This document shows, in pieces, positions 56,557-64,000 of a stretch of 64,000 bases of DNA; within the stretch, counting starts at the first letter, position 1, and the number at the start of each line of letters is the position of its first letter. A model generated the notes under the pieces. It saw nothing but the letters and a program-made list of their open reading frames with translations, ran no database searches and was not told the DNA's origin. The position numbers were made by a program, and so were the translations under genes. The stretch comes from Flavobacteriales bacterium (lineage in GTDB: Bacteria; Bacteroidota; Bacteroidia; Flavobacteriales_F; PHOS-HE28): contig JADKHI010000004.1 of the NCBI GenBank assembly GCA_016721825.1, positions 324,736-388,735 on the forward strand. The letters run 5' to 3'.

Positions 56557-58526
56557 ATGAACAGACCACCGATGCATCTTCATCCTACGCTGCGAGTACT
56601 TAACAGCATATGGCTCCGGGCATCGTTCAATTTCTTGTTTTTCATGGCTGGTGCTATCTGCCATGCCCAGACCACTCCAGGGACTCCGGCACCCGCAACA
56701 GGCACGCCACCTGCCACAACGTCCCCTACGACACCTCCCGCTACAACTCCGGGCACCCCGCCAGCTGTAACTCCTGGAGCACCGGCCCCACCCGCTCAGT
56801 CAGGTTCGGAGACACCCGGTGCGGGATATCTGGAGGGTACCGCATGGGAATTGGATCTGGCCACGGGTGAGATCGTACCCGGTTATGTTGCCTATAAGGG
56901 TGGGAACATGCGCAACCTGCCATTCGATGTGGCCTTCACGCTCAAATTCAAGAACCTCGACCCTACGGTGAGGAATGTTGAAGTGTGTGTTGTGGAACTC
57001 ACACGGGATAACATGCACGCCACCTACGATAGGAAGGATCCGTTCGAACAGAAACCCCAAGGGTGTGATCTGACAGGGGTTTGTTACTGCAGTGCCCGCT
57101 GGGAGCGGAATGATGGTATTGTCGGTCAGGTACCCCAAGTGGTCATTCCACCGCTGGAACCCAACCGGCAGTATCGCTTCGTACTACACGCCACCACCGG
57201 ATTGCCCGCTCCATTTCGACAGACCATGATCGAGCAGACAGCCAGGGCTGCTGCCACGTTCTACTATGAGAACCTGGCCAGCATACTGAACCCCCTCAAT
57301 GCACTAACGAGGCAGCAGGAACTGGACAAGTACACAGGTGAACTGCTGACCCTACTTAATGACCGGATCCAGGAACAGGCAAAAAGCCGTGGCTACTCCA
57401 ACGTGCAGCCGGATCTTGGAACCATCGAGAAGCGGATGAAGAACGACGTCAACTCCGGATTGACGGATATTTCCAAGGCTATTCTCGCACTGTGGCAGAC
57501 GGGTAATCTTCCTAGTTCGCTCAAGTTCGATCTTTCCGGAAAAGAGAGACTCGAGACCGAGCGCAATGCGCTCAACGACCTTCTGAACAAGATATTCAAT
57601 GATGGTTGGAGCACCGACTTTCTGCAAGGCACCTATGTTTATGGGGTCGCCGCGCAAGCCCTCCCTCCATGGACGGTTACCGAAGCGCAAGTGAAGAACA
57701 TCCCGTTGCGTGTCGAGAACATCAAGAAGAACCGCAAGCGGCTCGAGGACTACCACAAGGAGGCATCGGAGAAGATCAGAACCCTGGAGGCCAAAATCAA
57801 GGCTGGGCCTAGCTTAGCGCGGACCTGACGGCGGCACAGAACGAACTGAACCTGCTCGGCCCTGAGGTGAAGCGGATCGAAGAGGTGTTCATTCCGAAGA
57901 TCGAGCGCAACATCTCCCTGTTCGAGGCTCTCTACAAAGTGGTGCCGCAGTTGGAGGATCGGATAGCGAAGGCCATCGACGATATGCGATTGATCCTCTC
58001 ATTCGAGGTGCCCTTCTCCGTGAACACCAGCCGTGATTTCAAGACCAGGGCGACCTGGTATTTGGCTCCTGATTTCGGCGCGGCCTATGTCTTCGGGGAA
58101 CGGACGCCAGCGGACTTCGTAACCTTCTACGGGGTACAGTTCCATCCCTTCCCGATAAACAGGGAGGTTTCCTATAGCCTGTTCCGAAAAGAGAAGTGGC
58201 GCTTCGAATCGCGTTCGCGATGGGCGACCGCCTTCTCGATCAATTTCGGCCTAACCGCGAGCAACTTCACCGCCAGTTCCCCCGAGTACAAAGGGGTGAT
58301 CGGAGATAAGATCGGTGTCATGACGGGGATCGGGCTTCGCCTCACCGAAATGCTACGGCTGAATGGCGGTTTCTTGCTCACGAGAAGAGAGGACCCCCAT
58401 CCCTTGCGCACCGACCTGGTGCTCCATGCCAATCCTTTCGTGGGTGTGACCCTTGACGTGGACCTGGTGAAGTACATACAGGATCTAGGAACGAGACGTA
58501 TGCAACGGATCATAACCGAACAATGA
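56557..58526 (+). pseudogene. Large exported coiled-coil protein, split by a frameshift near 57810
   Basis: The first part starts at ATG 56557 (or 56572). Signal-anchor-like SIWLRASFNFLFFMAGAICH, a Pro/Thr-rich linker (residues ~40-90), a beta-rich domain, then helical/coiled-coil sequence ending at 57828. The second part (frame open from 57813, about 238 residues) continues the coiled coil (DLTAAQNELNLLGPEVKRIE) and ends in an aromatic, beta-strand-rich domain (TWYLAPDFGAAYVFGER, TRREDPHPLRTDLVLHANPF) that looks like an outer-membrane or surface barrel. One indel in CCTAGCTTAGCG restores ~655 residues. Whether this is decay, error or programmed slippage is unknown. First gene of the S8/I9 operon. 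Confidence 0.65.
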
Positions 58527-58535
58527 CCCAAGAAC

Positions 58536-58925
58536 ATGAGCGGTAACATCAGAGAACTCATTTTCGGGAACGGCCCGGATACGGTCGTTTGTAAGGAGCG
58601 TGATTCGACTGTGAACGGGAACACGGACGTGATGGTCCTGAGGGTGGAAGGCGGATGTGTTACAGAAGCTGTTCTTCGGGCTTCGATCACTGGAGCCCAC
58701 TTCGCGGAAATCCATCTTGACGGGGATAGCCAGCAAGCAGCGGGCACATTGGTGGAATTGGATTTGGGCTTGATGTGCCATGGTGACGGTGTCGATATCT
58801 CCTACATCCTGGAACCACAACCTCCGACAGCTGATGTGGTGATCCGCTACGTGGTTTACGAGAAGCAGAACGCCGCCAACTGTTCGAATGAAGCGGTCGT
58901 CCAGATCAAAACCTCCTGTCCATGA
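58536..58925 (+). CDS. Hypothetical protein (operon gene 2)
   Basis: 129 residues (MSGNIRELIFGNGPDTVVCK). No signal peptide; predicted beta-sandwich with Cys near positions 19, 41 and 80 and in the C-terminal NAANCSNEAVVQIKTSCP. It starts 9 bp after the preceding gene and overlaps the next by 4 bp (ATGA), implying translational coupling. No family recognised. Confidence 0.65.
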   Translation: MSGNIRELIFGNGPDTVVCKERDSTVNGNTDVMVLRVEGGCVTEAVLRASITGAHFAEIHLDGDSQQAAGTLVELDLGLMCHGDGVDISYILEPQPPTADVVIRYVVYEKQNAANCSNEAVVQIKTSCP

Positions 58926-59644
58926 ACCCGCGCCTTCCAATTGCCTTGTTGGTGATCTTCCTGGTCGCGTGCAATAAGGACCCGGACTATCCGGTCAGTG
59001 AGTTGATCAGCACGGCCGGGCCGATCGATGGTGTTGTGGCGAACGGTGTGGAGCGCCGTACGCTGAAAGTGGCGATCCACGATGATCCGGATGCGCCGTT
59101 CGATGTTCGCGATGTTCATTTCAGCACGACCACCGGTTCCTGGGTGAACGACCAGGGTGTTCTGTCAACGGGTGAACTTGTTGTGACCGTAAGCGCGGAT
59201 GATACCGCACGTGCTGTTTGGCAGGTCAGCCGCGATACGGGCGTGGTGGTTTTCACCATGTGGATAGGGCAACAGCAGTATGCCCTTCAGCAGTCCTTGC
59301 GGGCACACCGTGCCTTTCCGGATACGCTACTCCTGGGCACAAGCACGTTGGAGTATGATACGACGAACCACAGTGCCACGCTCAACTTGACCCTCGCGAA
59401 CGATCAAGGTGCCCATAGCCTTGGCCTGCCGATCACCTACAGGGCATGGAAGAATGAGGGCGGTGCGGAAGTGGAGGTCGGCAATTTCATCACCACAGGT
59501 TACCAGGTAACCAACGCCGGGAGCGCCTATTCGAATGTTCTTGACCTGGCCACACCGGACATAGAAGGGGGTGATACCATCCGTGTACGAGTCGCTTGCG
59601 GGTCCACCACCAGCCGGACCTTGGAATTGTTCTTCACCGATTGA
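58922..59644 (+). CDS. Hypothetical lipoprotein (operon gene 3)
   Basis: 240 residues. Signal peptide LPIALLVIFLVACNKDPDYP with lipobox (LVAC). Two Ig/Big-like beta domains are suggested by strands such as FSTTTGSWVNDQGVLSTGEL and ATLNLTLANDQGAHSLGLPI. Overlaps the previous gene by 4 bp. No family recognised; periplasmic or surface lipoprotein. Confidence 0.7.
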   Translation: MNPRLPIALLVIFLVACNKDPDYPVSELISTAGPIDGVVANGVERRTLKVAIHDDPDAPFDVRDVHFSTTTGSWVNDQGVLSTGELVVTVSADDTARAVWQVSRDTGVVVFTMWIGQQQYALQQSLRAHRAFPDTLLLGTSTLEYDTTNHSATLNLTLANDQGAHSLGLPITYRAWKNEGGAEVEVGNFITTGYQVTNAGSAYSNVLDLATPDIEGGDTIRVRVACGSTTSRTLELFFTD

Positions 59645-59667
59645 ATCCGGCGGAAAGTTTGAATACC

Positions 59668-59982
59668 ATGAAAGCACTGATCGCTCCGATCCTGTTGCTA
59701 GCGCTATGCGCGTGCGGCGGACCTAAATATGTTACGGTGGACCTGAAGTTCGTCCAGGAGATCAAGGAAGCGTCCCTGCCAGTCGAGGAACGCGCGGCAC
59801 TTCTGGACGCCCTGGACGGAATGGTATACAAGATCGCGTCGCGGAACCGGTCGTTGAGCGTCGATCACTTCAGGCAAGGGAGCCTTGTTGTCGTGCAGGC
59901 AAGGAAATGCGATCAGAAACGCTACCAGAAGGTCATTGACGCCGTGCGGGTTCACTATGGCCTCGCAAAGGCCGCCTGGTAG
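59668..59982 (+). CDS. Small hypothetical lipoprotein (operon gene 4)
   Basis: 104 residues from the ATG at 59668 (MKALIAPILLLALCACGGPK), with a clear lipobox (LCAC). The remaining ~85 residues are helical and charged (FVQEIKEASLPVEERAALLD). 23 bp after the previous gene. No family recognised. Confidence 0.68.
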   Translation: MKALIAPILLLALCACGGPKYVTVDLKFVQEIKEASLPVEERAALLDALDGMVYKIASRNRSLSVDHFRQGSLVVVQARKCDQKRYQKVIDAVRVHYGLAKAAW

Positions 59983-60028
59983 GATGTGCGTGTACTAGGT
60001 CAAGGAAACAGGTCTATCCATCAGGAAG

Positions 60029-61087
60029 ATGAACGGGACACACCTTCGATTCCACTGCAAGGGCAGCATCACAGGACCGGACAACGCCTTGGTGCGCTGC
60101 CCTGAATTCGTTTCCCCCATGCCCCCCACAAAGGGGATGGCCTCCTCGGAGCTGAAGCCTCCGCAGGAATATCGGTTGAAATGCGCGCGCGGTCATGTGC
60201 ACGATTATGCTGTCGCGGAAGCCAACGGTGGCGATGGTGCGGAGGGCGAAAAGGGCATCGCCCATGTGGGCGTTCCGGGCACCACACCGCCCGCCGGTGC
60301 TGCGCCCATTATCGACAAGGACTATTGGTTGAAGCAGGGCGCGGCCTTGATCGAAAATGCCCACGGCAAATTGATGGAGCAGGTGCAGAGCCTGGACAAA
60401 TACATCGTGGCCTTGACGTCCGGCTATGTGCTCACCACCATCGTGGGCTCCATCTATTTCGAAATTACTGAGAACTGGCATTTCGTGGTGCTATTGATAC
60501 CTGTCGTACTGGTCAACCTGGGCCATTGGTACTGCACACAGGCCCAGTTGCCGAAACCGGTGGAGTTCTCGGCCGAGAGTTGGGAGCAATGCGAGGCGGC
60601 GATAGAGCACTATGTGAACAAGGGCACACAGCACGTGCGCACGGCCAAGGTGTTGTCCGCCATGGCGATGCTGGGGATGACCTTGGCGATCTGTTTCGTT
60701 ACCAAATGGGAAGTGGAAGCGAAGAAGAACAAGGCGGTGGCGGACCTGACCACCGAGCGTGATGCACTAAAGAAATCCGTCTCCGAGCTGCAGGTCGAAT
60801 TGACCAGCGCGAGGGCCAGTGTACCGGCATTCGCAGGCGCACTGTACGACCGGGTGTCCCGAAAGCTGGAGATGAAAGGCTATTTCCCCGCCGATAGACC
60901 TGTACTGCTCACAGTGGCCAAGGGAAAAGAACTGCTGCTGGTGAACGCACCGGTTGCGATAGGGCCGCAGGGTCGTTTCAACAGTGCCCTCACCGTTCAA
61001 GCGCCGGGCACCTTTATCTACCTCATCACCTATTCCACCACAACCGGTGGGCCGCAGGTATTCTGCGATACCGTCATCGTTGAATGA
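60029..61087 (+). CDS. Membrane protein with N-terminal Cys/His cluster (operon gene 5)
   Basis: 352 residues, no signal peptide. N-terminal Cys/His residues (FHCKGS, VRCPEF, KCARGHVHD) could bind a metal. Then two adjacent helices (YVLTTIVGSIYF, FVVLLIPVVLVNLGHWY), a third at ~residues 210-228 (VLSAMAMLGMTLAICFV), a coiled coil (KAVADLTTERDALKKSVSEL) and a C-terminal beta-rich domain resembling a small sandwich (PGTFIYLITYSTT). Orientation and role unknown. As a membrane protein beside a soluble protease it is a candidate substrate or anchor (inference only). Confidence 0.6.
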   Translation: MNGTHLRFHCKGSITGPDNALVRCPEFVSPMPPTKGMASSELKPPQEYRLKCARGHVHDYAVAEANGGDGAEGEKGIAHVGVPGTTPPAGAAPIIDKDYWLKQGAALIENAHGKLMEQVQSLDKYIVALTSGYVLTTIVGSIYFEITENWHFVVLLIPVVLVNLGHWYCTQAQLPKPVEFSAESWEQCEAAIEHYVNKGTQHVRTAKVLSAMAMLGMTLAICFVTKWEVEAKKNKAVADLTTERDALKKSVSELQVELTSARASVPAFAGALYDRVSRKLEMKGYFPADRPVLLTVAKGKELLLVNAPVAIGPQGRFNSALTVQAPGTFIYLITYSTTTGGPQVFCDTVIVE

Positions 61088-61141
61088 GCACGCTGCGAGA
61101 CGGCAGCGTCATTCCATACCGACCACCTAACCCCCTCGATC

Positions 61142-62377
61142 ATGGCAACCGTGAAAAAGCGCAAGCTTCTTACCATTGGCACCACCGCCCACGCCGAGCG
61201 GTTCACCGGAAAGCAACTCATCTCGGTGCGCAAGGGCACCACCACGCGATCCGTGCACTCGCTTGCGAAGAACGCGTCGATCCGCATGGCCAGCTCGTCC
61301 GACTTCAAGGCCAATCCTGAGCGCTTCGAATCCGCTTTTCGTGACGGTGACGGGATCTACTTTGAGCGGCTTGGCATTGCCGTGGTGAACGAGCGCATGG
61401 AAGAGGGCATACAGATGCTCACAACCGGTGCCCGGTCGCGCAATGCGATAGCGGGGGCTGAACCGGAGCGTTATGTTTACGCACTTGCCAAGCGCGCGTC
61501 AGCCGTGAGACGTTTCACGGACACAGCCCAGCACACCTGGGGCATCCAGGCGACGGACGTCATGAAGTCATCCTTCACAGGCAAGGGCGTGCGCATCGCG
61601 ATACTCGATACCGGGGTGGATGACAAACATCCGGACCTGCGTGGCCGCCACATCACGACAAAGTCCTTCATCAATCGCGAGTCGGCCATGGATGGAAATG
61701 GGCATGGCACCCATTGTGTTGGCGTGTCCTGTGGACATCAACAGAGCAGCAGTGGCCTTCGCTACGGTGTTGCCAGTGAAGCGGAAATCTATGCTGGCAA
61801 GGTCCTGTCCAACTCGGGTCGTGGCTCGGACCGTGGGATCCTTGCCGGTATCCAATGGGCCATGGACAACAAGTGCCGCATCATTTCCATGTCATTGGGT
61901 TCACCTGCGTTCGAGGGGGAGCCTTATTCACGGATATATGATGAAATGGCCGCCGAATTGCTCTCCAAGAACATCCTATTGGTCGCAGCGGCTGGCAATG
62001 AAAGCGATCGGCCAGGAATGATGGCTCCGGTAGGGCATCCGGCGAACTGCCCTTCCATCATGGCGGTGGGTGCGATCGATAGCAAACTGAATGTGGCGTC
62101 ATTTTCCTGCTGCGGCACTGCCATTCGCGGTGGACAAGTGGATGTGGCAGCGCCCGGCGTTGATATATTTAGCTCCGTTCCAAGACCGGATCTATATGAA
62201 CTGATGGACGGAACCAGCATGGCCACCCCTTTCGTTGCCGGTATCGCTGCTTTGGTGATCGAACGTTACCCGACCGCCAATGCACATGAAGTGTGGGTCC
62301 GCGTGGTCCAAACCGCTCGACGGCTTCACGGGGCTTCAACTGACATCGGTTCAGGCCTAGCCCAAGCGCCACGATGA
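61142..62377 (+). CDS. S8 subtilisin-like protease without N-terminal propeptide (operon gene 6)
   Basis: 411 residues, no signal peptide. The triad is intact: Asp156 (AILDTGVDD), His188 (GNGHGTHCVG), Ser359 (DGTSMATPFVAG); the oxyanion Asn is in VAAAGNES. The N-terminal ~135 residues (LLTIGTTAHAERFTGKQLIS) are basic and do not look like an I9 propeptide. An I9-like protein is instead encoded by the overlapping next gene. A leaderless, apparently cytoplasmic subtilase is unusual, since most are secreted zymogens. 54 bp after the membrane protein gene. Confidence 0.88.
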   Translation: MATVKKRKLLTIGTTAHAERFTGKQLISVRKGTTTRSVHSLAKNASIRMASSSDFKANPERFESAFRDGDGIYFERLGIAVVNERMEEGIQMLTTGARSRNAIAGAEPERYVYALAKRASAVRRFTDTAQHTWGIQATDVMKSSFTGKGVRIAILDTGVDDKHPDLRGRHITTKSFINRESAMDGNGHGTHCVGVSCGHQQSSSGLRYGVASEAEIYAGKVLSNSGRGSDRGILAGIQWAMDNKCRIISMSLGSPAFEGEPYSRIYDEMAAELLSKNILLVAAAGNESDRPGMMAPVGHPANCPSIMAVGAIDSKLNVASFSCCGTAIRGGQVDVAAPGVDIFSSVPRPDLYELMDGTSMATPFVAGIAALVIERYPTANAHEVWVRVVQTARRLHGASTDIGSGLAQAPR

Positions 62378-62613
62378 GCGCCAAGAGAGTACGAGGTGGC
62401 GGGGAACGATTCCTTCTCTACGTTGAGAAGGACTATCGGTCGGTGATCGAAGATGTTGTCGTCCGGCTCGAGGCCCTTGGGGCCCGCGTTGATGAAACCA
62501 TGCCTTCATTAGGGATCATCACTGGCACCACGGCGTCTGGTCAGTCCCTTTACGACCTGAAGATCGAAGGGGTCAAGGAAGTTGAGACGGATAGGGACGT
62601 GGGTGTGGGGTAA
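62374..62613 (+). CDS. I9-like protease propeptide/inhibitor encoded in trans (operon gene 7)
   Basis: 79 residues overlapping the protease gene by 4 bp (ATGA). Pattern: FLLYVEKDYRSVIEDVVVRL, GARVDETMPSLGIITGTT, then LYDLKIEGVKEVETDRDVGV. The last block matches the end of I9 subtilisin propeptides (GVxxVExDxxV) that enters the active site, and the overall length equals one I9 domain. So the pro-domain that normally sits in cis is encoded separately, as in known trans-acting subtilisin propeptide inhibitors. Expected role: folding chaperone and/or tight inhibitor of gene 6. No signal peptide. Confidence 0.7.
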   Translation: MSAKRVRGGGERFLLYVEKDYRSVIEDVVVRLEALGARVDETMPSLGIITGTTASGQSLYDLKIEGVKEVETDRDVGVG

Positions 62614-62615
62614 CA

Positions 62616-62630
62616 GTTCTCTTCGAGAAC
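62616..62630. terminator. Weak hairpin after the S8/I9 operon
   Basis: GTTCTC-TTC-GAGAAC, 6-bp stem, 3 bp past the last stop; no T-run. The remainder of the 210-bp gap to hsdM is AT-richer with a T7 tract (62748-62754), likely the hsdM promoter region. Confidence 0.35.
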
Positions 62631-62823
62631 GGCGGAACATAAGTGTTACCGTGCACCAACACTCCTTGCATAATTTAATGATGCCTTTGTGAAGCGCGAG
62701 CCATGCTCTAGGAAAGGCATACCCCCCAAAATCTCCCTAGGAACATGTATTTTTTTGGAAGCCCCCAAAGCCCTCTCATTGCTTCCACCTATTTTCCATC
62801 CCAGATCAGTTGGACAGCACCAG

Positions 62824-64000
62824 ATGACGAACGACCTCGCGGGACCTGAACAAGTCCTCTACGACCTTCTTGCCCAACACGAAAGCCTCGGCCCCAAGCA
62901 GGCCGCCGAAGCCTTGGGCTGGACCAAGGAACAGGTGGCCCAGGCCAAGGAAGGCCTGAAAGCCAAAGGCCTGATCAGCACCCGGCAAGGAGGTGGCATG
63001 CAGGTGGCGCAGCCCAAAGGCCTAGAAGCCAAAGGCCCCAACGCCGTCGTAGCGTCGACCCACCGGGACGACCGAAACGATGCAAAGGCCCCTGAGCCCC
63101 TAAGCCTAGAAGCCCAAGGCCTACAAGCCCAAGGCCTACAGGCAAAGAAGCCCAAAGCCCCAAAGGCCACTGACCAAGAGCCCATCGAAAAGCAGCTCTG
63201 GAAAACGGCCGACAAGCTCCGCAAGAACATCGACGCCGCCGAGTACAAGCACATCGTGCTCGGCCTCGTCTTCCTCAAGTACATCAGCGATGCCTTCGTG
63301 GAGCTGTACGACAAGCTGAAGGCCGAAGAGAGCGCCGGTGCCGACCCCGAGGACAAGGACGAGTACAAGGCGGAGAACGTCTTCTTCGTGCCGCCCGGCG
63401 CGCGGTGGAGCTTTCTGCAAAGCCACGCCAAGCAGCCCACCATCGGCAAGACGGTGGATGAGGCCATGGACGCCATCGAGCGGGAGAACGACTCGCTGAA
63501 AGGCGTGCTGCCCAAGGTGTACGCCCGGCAGAACCTGGACCCCACCAGCCTCGGCGGCCTCATCGACCTCATCGGCAACATCGCCTTGGGCGATGCCAAG
63601 AGCCGCAGCGCCGATGTGCTGGGCCATGTGTTCGAGTACTTCCTGGGCGAGTTCGCGCTGGCCGAGGGCAAGAAGGGCGGCCAGTTCTACACCCCGCGCA
63701 GCGTGGTGGAACTGCTGGTGAAGATGCTGGAGCCATACAAGGGCCGCGTGTTCGACCCCTGCTGCGGCAGCGGCGGCATGTTCGTGCAGAGCGAGAAGTT
63801 CGTCACCGAGCACCAGGGCAAGGTCAACGACATCAGCATCTACGGGCAGGAGAGCAACCAGACCACTTGGCGGCTGGCCAAGATGAACCTCGCCATCCGC
63901 GGGCTGGACAGCTCGCAGGTGAAGTGGAACAGCGAGGGCTCCTTCCTCAACGATGCCCACAAGGACCTGAAGGCCGATTACATCATCGCCAACCCGCCCT
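62824..64000 (+). CDS. hsdM: Type I restriction-modification N6-adenine methyltransferase subunit, 3' end outside the window
   Basis: At least 392 residues from the ATG at 62824. Unusual N-terminus: a winged-helix-like segment (LGPKQAAEALGWTKEQVAQA, residues ~1-50), then a low-complexity Leu/Gly/Gln/Lys linker (SLEAQGLQAQGLQAKKPKAP, residues ~60-118). The normal HsdM begins near EKQLWKTADKLRKNIDAAEY. The methylase core shows GQFYTPRSVVELLVKM, SAM motif DPCCGSGGMF (Asp311) and, at the cut edge, IIANPP, the first part of the catalytic NPPF/Y motif. HsdS and HsdR are expected downstream. Lies 210 bp after the S8/I9 operon. Confidence 0.92.
   Translation, partial: MTNDLAGPEQVLYDLLAQHESLGPKQAAEALGWTKEQVAQAKEGLKAKGLISTRQGGGMQVAQPKGLEAKGPNAVVASTHRDDRNDAKAPEPLSLEAQGLQAQGLQAKKPKAPKATDQEPIEKQLWKTADKLRKNIDAAEYKHIVLGLVFLKYISDAFVELYDKLKAEESAGADPEDKDEYKAENVFFVPPGARWSFLQSHAKQPTIGKTVDEAMDAIERENDSLKGVLPKVYARQNLDPTSLGGLIDLIGNIALGDAKSRSADVLGHVFEYFLGEFALAEGKKGGQFYTPRSVVELLVKMLEPYKGRVFDPCCGSGGMFVQSEKFVTEHQGKVNDISIYGQESNQTTWRLAKMNLAIRGLDSSQVKWNSEGSFLNDAHKDLKADYIIANPP

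Overview
The window is high-GC DNA from a member of the Bacteroidota, most likely a Flavobacteriales-like environmental lineage. This is inferred from two probable type IX secretion (T9SS) C-terminal sorting modules, GEVED/PKD/delta-60 surface proteins, an FHS-type sugar transporter, a RAYT-like Y1 transposase of Bacteroidota style and many LuxR-HTH regulator/histidine kinase pairs. No rRNA is present; there is one tRNA, tRNA-Ile2(CAU).

Layout. 0-2.4 kb: truncated HAD hydrolase, tRNA, polytopic membrane protein. 2.5-12.1 kb: a glycan-degradation cluster (galE, GH29, GH20, DUF4838, GH29, fucP-like transporter) that would release and import fucose and HexNAc. 12.1-17.2 kb: housekeeping genes (PAP2-like, rpoN, ArsC/Spx-like, S9 peptidase). 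17.3-20.4 kb: accessory patch with a RAYT transposase bracketed by its own hairpins and a KAP-type P-loop NTPase interrupted by an in-frame stop. 20.4-25.9 kb: asnS, a broken delta-60 surface protein, a broken sensor kinase and its intact response regulator. 25.9-34.6 kb: a T9SS surface protein and a TetR-TolC-MFP-RND efflux operon with a clear TetR-type operator. 34.7-39.7 kb: trypsin-like protease, TonB receptor and small proteins. 39.7-56.1 kb: a repeat-rich region with a giant M43 metalloprotease, related LuxR-HTH regulators, a lipoprotein/membrane/kinase/regulator operon, a GNAT protein, tandem hypothetical paralogues and a 21-bp minisatellite. 56.5-62.6 kb: a compact seven-gene operon ending in a leaderless subtilase and a separately encoded I9 propeptide-like protein. 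62.8 kb to the end: start of a type I restriction-modification hsdM.

The strongest non-gene signal is a dispersed composite palindromic element of about 180 bp (called CPE here). There are 15 full, half or decayed copies, all in the same orientation, concentrated at 36-53 kb. Its left half is bounded by GCGGATCGC/GCGATCCGC and its right half by a 13-bp inverted repeat whose arms co-vary between copies. The two cores are reverse complements of each other, so the element can fold as two hairpins or one long one.

The most interesting gene set is the 56.5-62.6 kb operon: a probably cytoplasmic S8 protease with a trans-encoded I9-like inhibitor/chaperone, two lipoproteins, a membrane protein and unknowns, immediately upstream of a restriction-modification locus. 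Several genes carry frameshifts or stops (18.95, 23.0-23.2, 23.95, 24.78, 55.87 and 57.81 kb). Whether these are real decay or assembly errors cannot be decided from the sequence alone.
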